A stretch of DNA of 49,343 nt from assembly GCA_021295715.1 (NCBI GenBank), contig JAGWBV010000015.1, positions 3,816 to 53,158 on the forward strand. The letters are read 5' to 3'. Positions 31,258 to 39,447 of the stretch are shown here, one piece after another. Made by a program: the position numbers and the translations under genes. The notes beneath the pieces are model-generated. The model made no database searches. It was not told where the DNA came from and was given only the letters and a program-made list of their open reading frames with translations. Each line of letters begins with the position of its first letter. Position 1 is the first letter of the stretch. The DNA comes from Candidatus Poribacteria bacterium (GTDB lineage: Bacteria > Poribacteria > WGA-4E > WGA-3G).

Positions 31258-32862
31258 GTGACAAGCCCATTTCTCCACATGCAAGCAATTACCAAAGATT
31301 TCCCCGGCGTGCGTGCCTTAGACGATGTCTCTTTCGAGGTGCGTCCGGGTGAAATACATGCCTTGTGTGGAGAAAACGGGGCGGGCAAATCGACGTTAAT
31401 TAAGATCCTCGGTGGTGTTTACCCGTACGGAACCTACGAGGGACAATTGCACATCAACGGAAACGAGCTGCGGTTCCATACCGTGCGCGACGCAGAACGT
31501 GCTGGAATCGCTATCATCCATCAGGAACTGGCACTTATTCCAGAGATGACAGTCGCTGAGAACATTTATCTCGGCAAGGAGCCGTGCCAATTCGGGACCA
31601 TTAACAAGCATCATCTCTATCATGAAGCGGGTGAACTCCTGTCCCAGTTCGGATTAACAATTCCACTCCATAAACACGTCCATGAACTCGGTATCGGACA
31701 ACAACAACTCGTAGAGATTGCCAAAGCTTTAGGGCGCAGCTTGCAACCCCATATTGAGCAGCGGCGCAGCTTGCAAGCGGACATCGAATCGGAAAGCAGT
31801 GCATTGTTACTCGTGCTGGACGAACCGACAGCCGCTTTGACCGAAAGTGAAGTAGGCATCCTTCGACAGATTCTAACGCAACTTCGAGAAAAGGGTGTAG
31901 CCTGTATTTATATTACCCATAAACTCAAGGAGATTTTTCAGATCGCTGACCGGGTGACAGTGCTAAGGGACGGCAAAACAGTCGCAACGCAATCGATTAA
32001 ATCGCCTGAATGCACCGAAGAGGCGCTCATCTCACAGATGGTCGGACGCGAGTTAACCGCGCTGTTTCCAAAACGGCGAGCCACTGCTCCTGATGAAAAC
32101 GGGTCAAGTCGAGAAGACGCAGCCCTACGAGTGGAAAACTTAAGCACCTCCCCATCGGAACCGCCGCAGCTGGAAGACATCAATTTTGAGGTGCGACGCG
32201 GGGAAATCCTCGGCATTGCAGGCTTAATGGGCGCAGGAAGGACAGAATTGATTAGTACGATTTTTGGTGCTTACGAGGGTAGATGGCGCGGAGAAATCGT
32301 CATAGATGGTGCCACTGTTCAGATTCACTCGCCGCGCGAGGCGATACAGCACGGAATCGCACTCGTCAGTGAGGATCGGAAACGCTATGGACTCCTTTTA
32401 GATGTGGATGTTGTCCGCAACATGACGCTTGCGAGCCTCGGTTCATCGTCAGACATCGCATCATACGGGATCATTAATGACAACACGGCACTTGAAAAAA
32501 GCGAGTACTATGTGGACTCTCTCCAGATTAAGACGACTTCACTTGAGGTTCCTGTGAACCATCTCAGCGGTGGGAACCAGCAGAAAGTCGTTCTCAGCAA
32601 ATGGTTGATGACGCATCCGAAGGTGTTATTTCTTGATGAACCGACACGCGGGATTGATGTCGGTGCGAAAGCAGAAATTCACACGTTGATGGCAAAACTC
32701 GCGCAAGAGGGGGTCGCGATCGTGTTTGTCTCCTCCGAACTCCCAGAAATCCTTGGCATGAGCGATCGGGTCATCGTGCTCCATGAAGGCAAAATCACGG
32801 GTGAATTTATCAACGATAATCTGACACAAGCGGACATTTTGCGATGTGCCGCTGGTGCGTGA
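31258..32862 (+). CDS. Two-domain sugar ABC transporter ATPase (RbsA/XylG/MglA type)
   Basis: A 534-residue ATPase for uptake of a simple sugar. Domain 1 has Walker A GENGAGKSTLIK near residue 40, IHQELALIPEMTV, signature LGIGQQQLVEIAKAL and Walker B LLLVLDEPTAAL near 188. Domain 2 has the typical altered Walker A GLMGAGRTEL, SEDRKRYGLL, signature LSGGNQQKVVLSKWL and VLFLDEPTRGIDVGAK. Between the domain-1 signature and Walker B is an extra stretch made of a 30-bp duplication. The start is GTG at 31258; the ATG at 31251 is in another frame and the internal ATG at 31279 is an alternative. No permease or sugar-binding gene adjoins it; tsaE follows within about 20 bases. Confidence 0.93.
   Translation: MTSPFLHMQAITKDFPGVRALDDVSFEVRPGEIHALCGENGAGKSTLIKILGGVYPYGTYEGQLHINGNELRFHTVRDAERAGIAIIHQELALIPEMTVAENIYLGKEPCQFGTINKHHLYHEAGELLSQFGLTIPLHKHVHELGIGQQQLVEIAKALGRSLQPHIEQRRSLQADIESESSALLLVLDEPTAALTESEVGILRQILTQLREKGVACIYITHKLKEIFQIADRVTVLRDGKTVATQSIKSPECTEEALISQMVGRELTALFPKRRATAPDENGSSREDAALRVENLSTSPSEPPQLEDINFEVRRGEILGIAGLMGAGRTELISTIFGAYEGRWRGEIVIDGATVQIHSPREAIQHGIALVSEDRKRYGLLLDVDVVRNMTLASLGSSSDIASYGIINDNTALEKSEYYVDSLQIKTTSLEVPVNHLSGGNQQKVVLSKWLMTHPKVLFLDEPTRGIDVGAKAEIHTLMAKLAQEGVAIVFVSSELPEILGMSDRVIVLHEGKITGEFINDNLTQADILRCAAGA
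31733..31792 (+). repeat. 30-bp in-frame tandem duplication inside the ABC ATPase
   Basis: GGCGCAGCTTGCAA occurs at 31733-31746 and again at 31763-31776, a period of 30 bases. The encoded segment is RSLQPHIEQR followed by RSLQADIESE, inserted where relatives go directly from the signature helix to Walker B. Confidence 0.8.
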
Positions 32863-32884
32863 GTCCCCTATAACCTTAAGTCAT

Positions 32885-33403
32885 ATGAAATCACAACGAG
32901 AAATGGAAAACAGAAACGAAACGTTTAAAACAGAAAGCCCAGAGGAAACGCAAATCCTCGGCGAAAAACTGGGCAAAACGCTCAAGCGGGGAGATGTCAT
33001 CGCACTCGTCGGCGACCTCGGCACCGGTAAGACCTGTTTGACACAAGGCATCGCGCGCGGTGTCGGTATCGCTCGAGATGAAGTCGTCAACAGCCCTTCC
33101 TATATCCTGATTAACGAATATAATGGGACAATACCGATATATCACATCGATCTGTACCGACTCGAAAACAGGGCAGAGATTGCCGAACTCGGACTTAGCG
33201 AATATATTGACGGCGATGGAATTTGCATCATTGAGTGGGCAGAACGAATAACAGATTCACTGCCCGAAACCTGTATAAAGATACAGATAACGCTTGCAGA
33301 TACTCACACCTCACACAGCGATGAAGTCCGTGAGTCAATATCACAAACCCCTGAAGATGAAAACATCCGACACATCGAAATCCAATATCCTATATCTCGA
33401 TAG
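32885..33403 (+). CDS. tsaE: tRNA threonylcarbamoyladenosine synthesis ATPase TsaE
   Basis: TsaE is the ATPase that resets the TsaB-TsaD complex during t6A formation. The protein is about 172 residues. It has SPEETQILGEKLGKTLKRGDVIALVGDLGTGKT with Walker A near residue 45, NSPSYILINEYNG near 80, the HIDLYRL motif near 95, and IIEWAERI near 125. The C-terminal 30 residues (DTHTSHSDEVRESISQTPED) are an extension. ATGs at 32885 and 32903 are both possible; a GTG at 32846 would overlap the ATPase gene. The end overlaps the start of the GT4 gene by 47 bases. Confidence 0.92.
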   Translation: MKSQREMENRNETFKTESPEETQILGEKLGKTLKRGDVIALVGDLGTGKTCLTQGIARGVGIARDEVVNSPSYILINEYNGTIPIYHIDLYRLENRAEIAELGLSEYIDGDGICIIEWAERITDSLPETCIKIQITLADTHTSHSDEVRESISQTPEDENIRHIEIQYPISR

Positions 33404-34559
33404 CGGTTCGGGCATCGGAGGCGGACAACGCAGTCTGCTACTGCTGCTGAATCTATTAGATAAGGATCGCTTCACGCCGTTTGTCGGGTGCCTCGGCGAT
33501 AGCCCTTTCGCAACGGAGGTAGAAAAGACAGATGCCAGCGTTGTTCCACTGTCCCTACCCGGGGCACATAACAAAACCGATAAGGTCCGACGATTTACCC
33601 TCGGCGACCTACTTGAAGACTTCCGACAACTTGGGGTTATTCTTCAACTTCATCGGATGGTAAAACGGTATGCGATCGACCTGATTCATGCAAACTCGCT
33701 GTCGGTAGCACTTCTCGGCGGTATCGTTGCGAGGATAAACCGTATCCCCATCCTGATGCACAAACGCTACGCGACTTCCTACGGCATTTTGGACCGGATT
33801 TGCGAAAGACTTTTGCACCGCGTGATCCTCGTTTCGGAGGCAACCCGCTGGAATTTCGCGCCGTCAACAAAACAGACGTTAATCTATAACGGGGTCAACT
33901 TAGACGCTTTTCAGGCATCCGCAGAAGAGGTGGAAGCCCTCCGAGAAGAACTCCTGTCCGATGCTTCTGATACTTCAATCGTCACGGGAGTCGTGACTCG
34001 GATTACGCCGGAGAAAGGCATTCATTTTTTAGTCAGAGCAATAGCAGACCTGAAAGAAAAAATAGACAGCAAACTGTTGATCGTTGGTGGTCCTTATTTC
34101 GAAAAAGATGTTGACTACATGAATGAACTGAAACAGGAAGTTATAGATTTAGGTGTTGCAGACTCCGTCATTTTCACCGGATTTTTGTCAGATACGCGGG
34201 TGGTTACAAGCCTCCTTGATATCGTGTTGGTGCCATCTATTATTCCAGAGGCATGTCCACGCACCATCATTGAAGCGATGGCAGTCGGCAGACCGGTCAT
34301 TTCCACGCCACTCGGTGGAAGTAAAGAACTCGTCACCCCCGAAACCGGGATCTTAGTGCCGCCTGAAGATGCCTCAGCGATTGCGGATGCCATCGCAAGT
34401 CTCGCAACTGATCGAGAACGATTGCGGACAATGGAGGAAGCCTCCCGCAACCGTGCGGAGCAGTTGTTTAGTAGCGAAAAGAACACAGCATTGACGGAGG
34501 CAGTCTACACTGAACTGTTGGCAGCACCAAGACGGACGCACAAAACGGATATTGCATGA
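33357..34559 (+). CDS. GT4-family glycosyltransferase
   Basis: A 400-residue GT-B fold transferase. The N-terminal domain starts ILYLDSGSGIGGGQRSLLLLLNLL, the usual glycine-rich acceptor-side loop, then DLIHANSLSVALLGGIVAR. The C-terminal donor domain has GVVTRITPEKGIHFLVRAIADL, VIFTGFLSDTRVVTSLLDIVLVPS and the E-x7-E motif in PEACPRTIIEAMAVGRPVISTPLGG. It probably adds a sugar from a nucleotide donor to a surface glycan or lipid. I chose the ATG at 33357 because it starts the fold cleanly; 33321 is an alternative. Both overlap tsaE, implying one transcript. No ribosome site better than GAAG is seen. Confidence 0.9.
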   Translation: MKTSDTSKSNILYLDSGSGIGGGQRSLLLLLNLLDKDRFTPFVGCLGDSPFATEVEKTDASVVPLSLPGAHNKTDKVRRFTLGDLLEDFRQLGVILQLHRMVKRYAIDLIHANSLSVALLGGIVARINRIPILMHKRYATSYGILDRICERLLHRVILVSEATRWNFAPSTKQTLIYNGVNLDAFQASAEEVEALREELLSDASDTSIVTGVVTRITPEKGIHFLVRAIADLKEKIDSKLLIVGGPYFEKDVDYMNELKQEVIDLGVADSVIFTGFLSDTRVVTSLLDIVLVPSIIPEACPRTIIEAMAVGRPVISTPLGGSKELVTPETGILVPPEDASAIADAIASLATDRERLRTMEEASRNRAEQLFSSEKNTALTEAVYTELLAAPRRTHKTDIA

Positions 34560-34561
34560 CA

Positions 34562-34620
34562 GAAGGATGGAAGAAGGGGATGGAAGGATGGAAGAAAGAG
34601 GGAAGAATAGGCAACCAGTC
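34562..34620 (+). repeat. Homopurine tract with 21-bp tandem copies
   Basis: GAAGGATGGAAGAA is repeated after 21 bases in a 50-base run of nearly only purines, right after the GT4 stop. A solo TGCGTAAATCCT end (34659-34670) of the family 1 element follows. Confidence 0.45.
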
Positions 34621-34710
34621 TTTCAATCTTCCGATTCTGATAGGAAAGGAAGGGATTTTGCGTAAATCCTAAGCGTATTAAGAGATTCCTTCACAGCCAA
34701 AGGAGCTATT

Positions 34711-35727
34711 ATGAGAGACAAAACAGTGAGCCCACCACAAGGTGCACAAGCCAGCCAAGGGCAGGTGAGACAAGTGTCCCAACTATTTGGTGAAGCTATC
34801 GGCGACACACCTGAGTGGGTCGAAATCCATCGCACCAACGATGAATGGGAAATAAGACTCATCCAAGCCAGTTTGAGTGCACAACAGATCCGATGTCGCC
34901 CCATCGAGTTAAGAGAGGAACGCCAAACCGCACTCCTCGTTGAACCCGAACACGAAGTGGAAGCCATGGAACTGATAAGCCGCATTGACGCGATCGTCAC
35001 GGATAATGAAATGGCGACGCGATCTGAAGAAACAGCGGAAGCACTTAAACAACGCGACATGACTGTCGTTCAGGAAGACACACGTCAACAGACGGATCTC
35101 GGTGATTCGACAGAAATCGTCCTCGCCGAACGTGAAAGTATCGGGAGCGTCGTCTATGTAACCGGAAAAGGATACGAACTCCGTGCCGGTCCTGAACCTT
35201 ATGTCACTGTCTCTGAGAACGACTGGGAAGAGTTCACAGACTTTAGCGCGCAACGTCAAGAGTTCGTAATCCTGCTGCGTCACGAATACCCCGATCTCTT
35301 TGAGTGGATCCAAGACGGAAAACACCTCGCAGAATTCATCCGTCTCATCGAGATGACGTATCAAGAGGGGGCACCGACGCTTCCACATCGATCCAGGGGC
35401 ACGACTGATGCTGACGAGTTCGATGCGACCCCTTATCATCCGCTGGCTCAACTAAGCCTCACTGTCGCAGTGATTTCACTCATTGCGGTGCTTTTTCAGA
35501 TTCCGTGGCAGGTAAACCTTGTGTTCGCGGTCGTTGCTGTGGCATCGGCGGTTATCGCCAAATACCAGATTGATGTCAGCGACGGAAAATCAACAGGTGT
35601 TCCGATGGCTCTGAGCGCGATTGTGCTGGCGTGTCTCGTCGTCGTGTTTGCGTGGTGGCTGAGCCAGCGTCCTGAACCAGTAGAGCCAGAGAGACCCTCC
35701 GCCCGCGAGGCGATTGAAGATCGATAA
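34711..35727 (+). CDS. DUF2007-like sensor-type protein with three C-terminal membrane segments
   Basis: A 338-residue protein. Residues 38-95 (EWVEIHRTNDEWEIRLIQASLSAQQIRC, LLVEPEHEVEAMELI) resemble the DUF2007 'putative signal transducing' domain. Residues 140-235 are a soluble acidic region (YVTVSENDWEEFTDFSAQRQEFVILL). Residues 247-320 hold about three membrane segments (LTVAVISLIAVLFQIPW; LVFAVVAVASAVIAKYQI; MALSAIVLACLVVVFAWWL), the last two spaced like DUF4190. The function is unknown. AAAGGAG lies seven bases before the ATG. Confidence 0.75.
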   Translation: MRDKTVSPPQGAQASQGQVRQVSQLFGEAIGDTPEWVEIHRTNDEWEIRLIQASLSAQQIRCRPIELREERQTALLVEPEHEVEAMELISRIDAIVTDNEMATRSEETAEALKQRDMTVVQEDTRQQTDLGDSTEIVLAERESIGSVVYVTGKGYELRAGPEPYVTVSENDWEEFTDFSAQRQEFVILLRHEYPDLFEWIQDGKHLAEFIRLIEMTYQEGAPTLPHRSRGTTDADEFDATPYHPLAQLSLTVAVISLIAVLFQIPWQVNLVFAVVAVASAVIAKYQIDVSDGKSTGVPMALSAIVLACLVVVFAWWLSQRPEPVEPERPSAREAIEDR

Positions 35728-35801
35728 GGTCGTGCGAAAAGTCAGTCAATTGTCTGAATTAGGATAACCCCCTAAGTATGAATGTACGCTTAAATAACAT
35801 T

Positions 35802-36053
35802 ATGAAGACGATGACCTACAAAGGCTATACCGCGAAAATTATCTACAGCGATGAAGATGAATGCTTCGTCGGTCACATTGTCAATATTGACGCAATATCA
35901 GGTTTTCACGGCGATACCGACGAAGAATTACGCGACGCTTTTGAAAACATGGTAGACCTCTATATTGAGGTATTGGAAGAACGAAAAAACCCGCCGCAAA
36001 AGCATGATACTGGTGGTTTTTGGGCACGCCTCCGTGAAGTTTTCCACCTGTAG
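35802..36053 (+). CDS. hicB: HicB-like antitoxin, solitary (copy 1)
   Basis: An 83-residue HicB-type partial RNase H-like domain: MKTMTYKGYTAKIIYSDED, then CFVGHIVNI, FHGDTDEELRDAFENMVDLYIE. The C-terminal DNA-binding helix-turn-helix or ribbon-helix-helix of many HicB proteins is absent; the tail is PPQKHDTGGFWARLREVFHL. It is about 60% identical to the copy at 38428. No hicA is present, but the bases just upstream (ATGAATGTACGCTTAAA at 35778) match the first codons of the hicA at 38165, so hicA was probably deleted. A start at 35778 would add eight residues encoded by that scar. Confidence 0.78.
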   Translation: MKTMTYKGYTAKIIYSDEDECFVGHIVNIDAISGFHGDTDEELRDAFENMVDLYIEVLEERKNPPQKHDTGGFWARLREVFHL

Positions 36054-36135
36054 AAATAACACCTTCGCTGTCTACACTTGAGATGGTTAGTTCTGGTTCA
36101 CGCAAGGGAATTCTACCCATAGGCGGAAGGCGGCC

Positions 36136-38079
36136 ATGCCAGAAAAAAGACATCAATCCCAAATCGGTACTGAAACAACGTCGCTCCTTCCACCGCTCGC
36201 GATAGGTGTGCTCTTAATTCTTCTCAACGCATTTTGGATTGCCTTAGTTAGCGGTATCCACCATTCCTTGAATCCGGCTTATGCCTCTCTGTTTATTGCC
36301 CCAATCGTTAACCTCTTTTTTTTGGTCCTACTCAATACACTGCTAAAGCGGATCCGTCCACAACTTTTTCTGAACCGGGCGCAACTCCTTTTAGTTTACC
36401 AGATGCTGGTAATGCTGTGTGTGGTCTCCGGGCACAACCCGATGGACTTCATCCTCGGAATCCTGGCGCATCCGTTCTGGTTCGCCACCTTTGAAAACGA
36501 ATACGCAACCCTCTTTCATCGGTATATCCCGCCTTGGTTCACGGTCCAAGATAAAGGTGCACTTATAGGTTTCTTTGAAGGGAACTCGACCCTATACACA
36601 CCGAGACACCTATTTGCATGGATAGGTCCCGTGCTGCTTTGGTCGTTTGTCACGTTCGTTCTCTTTTTCATCCTGATGTGTTTCAACAGCATCCAGCGTT
36701 TGCAGTGGAGCGAACGGGAACGCCTGAGTTATCCGATTGCACAACTCCCTATAGAGATGACCACACCACAATTTTTTTCGAGAAGATTACTGTGGCTTGG
36801 GTTCAGCATCTGCGCGGTGATCGAACTCCTCAACGGCGTGCACTATCTTTATCCGTTTGTGCCGGGCGTGCCTCTCAAAATACCCGACTTCGGAGCGAAA
36901 ATTTTCACGACGAAACCTTGGAACGCGATTGGATGGTTACCGCTCTTCTTTTATCCTTGGGTTATCGCATTGACCTTCTTCGTGCCACTGGAACTCTCGT
37001 TTTCGGTGTGGTTCTTTTTTCTATTCACAAAATTTCAGTTGATTGTAGGGAGCATCGGGGGTTGGAAATCACTGCAAGGTTTTCCTTACTACAATCAACA
37101 AGGAATCGGTGCCTGGTTGACCCTTGGAATTCTCATCCTATGGACGAGTCGTAAACACCTCAAAACAGTATGTACGACGGTTTTGAAGCCTTCTGGAAAC
37201 AGCACTGCAACCTCCAATAATGAACCGTTTCAATATCGCACTGCGTTACTCGGCATCTTGGTAGGCACGACGCTCCTCGTCATTATTTTTCAACAGGCGG
37301 GTATGTCGGTTGGAATTCTCCTCGCCTTTCTATGCCTCTACTTCCTGATGTCCATCGCCATCACGTATGCAAGAGCGGCAGTCGGTGTGCCGTATCATGA
37401 AGTCATTTGGACACATCCACCATTGATGATTGTATCGGTTTTAGGTGCGCGACGGACGGGCGCGGCGAATTTGACGCTTTTCTCTTTTTTATATCCCTAC
37501 GTTCGGGACAACGTCTCGCATCCAATGCCGAGTCAATTAGAAGGCTTCAAAATGGCGGAGCGCGCACCGGTTTCTCAGAAAAAGATGGCGATCGCTATGA
37601 TCGTTGGCCTATTGGTTGCCATCCCTGTCTCGTTCTGGGCGTATTTGCACCTCATCTATCAACACGGTGCAGTGCGAACTGAGGGATACATTATCGGTAT
37701 CGGTATTGAAACCTTTGAACGTATGCTATTACCGTGGCTACAACAACCACATACCACAGATAGCACAGGATTGAGTTTCACGGCATTCGCCTCGCTGTTC
37801 ACGCTGGGACTCATGTTTCTGAGAAGACAGTTTATCTGGTTCCCTTTCCATCCAACGGGCTACGCGCTCGGTTTATCAGCAGGAATGGTTTGGGTCTGGA
37901 GCGCGATCTGTGTCGGTTGGATCATCAAGGCGGTCCTCCTCAAATTCGGGGGATTACGAACCTATCGGAAGGCTGCCCCCTTCTTTGTTGGCGTAATTTT
38001 GGGCGATTTTCTGATCGGAACGTTTTGGAGTTTCATCGGTGCGATTTTCGGGATACCGGTGTATCGGGTTTGGTATTAA
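36136..38079 (+). CDS. DUF6785/DUF6784-type polytopic membrane protein
   Basis: A 647-residue integral membrane protein with about 14 hydrophobic segments. It has the pattern of DUF6785/DUF6784 proteins: PAYASLFIAPIVNLFFLVLLN near residue 50, QLLLVYQMLVMLCVVSGH near 87, the loop WSERERLSYPIAQLPIEM near 197, and AEGVPYHEVIWTH-like AAVGVPYHEVIWTHPPLM near 417. These are large membrane proteins of unknown role, frequent in planctomycetes and poribacteria. The gene is flanked by the two hicB copies. GGAAGG precedes the ATG. Confidence 0.82.
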   Translation: MPEKRHQSQIGTETTSLLPPLAIGVLLILLNAFWIALVSGIHHSLNPAYASLFIAPIVNLFFLVLLNTLLKRIRPQLFLNRAQLLLVYQMLVMLCVVSGHNPMDFILGILAHPFWFATFENEYATLFHRYIPPWFTVQDKGALIGFFEGNSTLYTPRHLFAWIGPVLLWSFVTFVLFFILMCFNSIQRLQWSERERLSYPIAQLPIEMTTPQFFSRRLLWLGFSICAVIELLNGVHYLYPFVPGVPLKIPDFGAKIFTTKPWNAIGWLPLFFYPWVIALTFFVPLELSFSVWFFFLFTKFQLIVGSIGGWKSLQGFPYYNQQGIGAWLTLGILILWTSRKHLKTVCTTVLKPSGNSTATSNNEPFQYRTALLGILVGTTLLVIIFQQAGMSVGILLAFLCLYFLMSIAITYARAAVGVPYHEVIWTHPPLMIVSVLGARRTGAANLTLFSFLYPYVRDNVSHPMPSQLEGFKMAERAPVSQKKMAIAMIVGLLVAIPVSFWAYLHLIYQHGAVRTEGYIIGIGIETFERMLLPWLQQPHTTDSTGLSFTAFASLFTLGLMFLRRQFIWFPFHPTGYALGLSAGMVWVWSAICVGWIIKAVLLKFGGLRTYRKAAPFFVGVILGDFLIGTFWSFIGAIFGIPVYRVWY

Positions 38080-38105
38080 GGACTGTGGGTGAACTGAATT
38101 TTTAT

Positions 38106-38134
38106 TTGACACCCCAACCGGTATATGGTAGAGT
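38106..38134 (+). promoter_or_regulatory. Possible promoter for the hicAB locus
   Basis: TTGACA (38106-38111) with TAGAGT (38129-38134) at 17 bases, 31 bases before the hicA ATG. The -10 match is weak. Confidence 0.4.
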
Positions 38135-38164
38135 TAAGAGGCAAAGCATACCCACGGTTAGCGT

Positions 38165-38431
38165 ATGAATGTCCGTCTAAGCAAAAAGCATCAAAAAACG
38201 CTGGAGGCTATTTTCAGGGCATAAACCCCAGCAACGTTGCAGTGGCGGCGGATTGAAGCCCTTTTCATGGCACTTGGTGCAATAAAAGAAGAAGGACGCG
38301 GATCGTCGGTTAATTTTAAATTGAAAGGGAAAACTACCACGTTCCATCGACCTCATAACCGAAAAGAGGCAAACAGATATCAAGTCCGCGATGCACGAAA
38401 CTTTCTAAAACAAGTAGGAATAATACCGTGA
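38165..38431 (+). pseudogene. hicA: HicA-like toxin gene with an early nonsense codon
   Basis: The frame from ATG 38165 reads MNVRLSKKHQKTLEAIFRA, then TAA (38222-38224), then TPATLQWRRIEALFMALGA, EGRGSSVNFKLKG, TTFHRPHNRKEA and YQVRDARNFLKQVGI. With the stop read through it is an 88-residue HicA-type mRNA interferase of the long form that starts with a 'KHRKTLEAIF' segment. The stop at codon 20 probably arose from AAA or CAA. The part after the stop still covers the core dsRBD-like fold and could restart at TTG 38237, so loss of function is likely but not certain. The catalytic His of classic HicA (GSH) is Ser-Ser here, as in GRGSSV. It overlaps hicB by four bases. Confidence 0.8.
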
Positions 38432-38682
38432 AGACAATGACATACAGAGGACATACAGCGAAAATTATCTATAGTGACGAAGATGAGTGTTTTGTGGGCC
38501 ATGTCATCAATATTGGTGACGATATTATAAGTTTCCACGGGGACACAGATGCAGAGTTGCGTGTTGCCTTTGAAGACGTGGTGGATCTTCACATCAAAGT
38601 TAAAAACCAACCAGAAAATCCGCCGCAAAAGCACTTCGCGGAAAGGTTTCTGTCGCGTCTACGTCAAGCACTTCATCTGTAA
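38428..38682 (+). CDS. hicB: HicB-like antitoxin (copy 2)
   Basis: An 84-residue HicB-type protein: MKTMTYRGHTAKIIYSDEDE, CFVGHVINI, FHGDTDAELRVAFEDVVDLHI. Like copy 1 it lacks the C-terminal DNA-binding domain and ends RFLSRLRQALHL. The start is GTG, overlapping the hicA stop by four bases (GTGA), the usual coupled arrangement. With hicA interrupted, this antitoxin may be dispensable, or it may be kept to silence the remaining toxin core. Confidence 0.85.
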   Translation: MKTMTYRGHTAKIIYSDEDECFVGHVINIGDDIISFHGDTDAELRVAFEDVVDLHIKVKNQPENPPQKHFAERFLSRLRQALHL

Positions 38683-38741
38683 GAACAGAGCGTTACCCAT
38701 CCACCATAGGAATAAAGCCATGAAAGTAAGGAATTTTACTG

Positions 38742-39428
38742 GTGAAGACATGTGTCATTGTTTTTGCTAAGAATCCGGTGCCGAATCAGGTCAAGACGCG
38801 GCTTGTCCCACCCTTCTCACCGGAACAAGCGGCGACATTGTATACGGCGTTTCTCGTAGATTGGTGCGATACACTCGCCAAACTTCCCGATGTGGATTTA
38901 ATCATCGCGTATACACCCGCGGAGGCAGAATCCGATTTACAAACGCTCATCGGAGAAGATGCCATCTACATCCCACAAATTGGCGATGATCTTGGGGGAC
39001 GGCTCGCTTCAGCGACACAGTGGGCAGCCGAACAGGAATATACAAAGATTTTACTCGTCGGATCGGATAGTCCGACACTACCGATTTCATATATTTCAAA
39101 AGCATTCACACTGCTCGACTCGCGGGATATTGTCGTTGGACCGAGTACAGATGGCGGCTATTACCTGATCGGCTTTTCAGCAACACACATAACGATGGCG
39201 GTACCATTTATATTTGAAGAAATCGCATGGAGCACGGCAGATGTCTTTCAACAAACAGTGGCAAGTATTTGTTCTCTAAAAGTGACCTTCGGACTTCTAC
39301 CGCTGTGGTATGATATAGATACGGCTGAAGATTTGGCGTTTCTGCATGCCCATATATCGGCGATGCGGCTCGCGGGCGATACGGTGCAAGCCGTTAGAAC
39401 AGAATCTCTATTGACAGAACTACTTTGA
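38742..39428 (+). CDS. DUF2064/TIGR04282-family glycosyltransferase-like protein
   Basis: A 228-residue protein of the family annotated as arsenosugar-pathway glycosyltransferase, with a nucleotidyltransferase-like GT-A fold. Motifs seen are VIVFAKNPVPNQVKTRLVPPFS at the start (nucleotide-binding loop), LGGRLASATQWA near residue 85, LLVGSDSPTLP near 107 (metal-binding DSP) and VVGPSTDGGYYLIGF near 132. The C-terminal DIDTAEDLAFL is also typical. The start is GTG with AAGGAA ten bases upstream. It is followed by an SDR gene 20 bases downstream, probably co-transcribed. The true sugar donor is unknown. Confidence 0.88.
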   Translation: MKTCVIVFAKNPVPNQVKTRLVPPFSPEQAATLYTAFLVDWCDTLAKLPDVDLIIAYTPAEAESDLQTLIGEDAIYIPQIGDDLGGRLASATQWAAEQEYTKILLVGSDSPTLPISYISKAFTLLDSRDIVVGPSTDGGYYLIGFSATHITMAVPFIFEEIAWSTADVFQQTVASICSLKVTFGLLPLWYDIDTAEDLAFLHAHISAMRLAGDTVQAVRTESLLTELL

Positions 39429-39447
39429 TAAAAAAGGAGAATCAAAA

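Noticed and set aside
31251..31290. ATG at 31251 as start of the ABC ATPase
   Set aside because: It is in a different frame from the ATPase and soon leaves any coding similarity.
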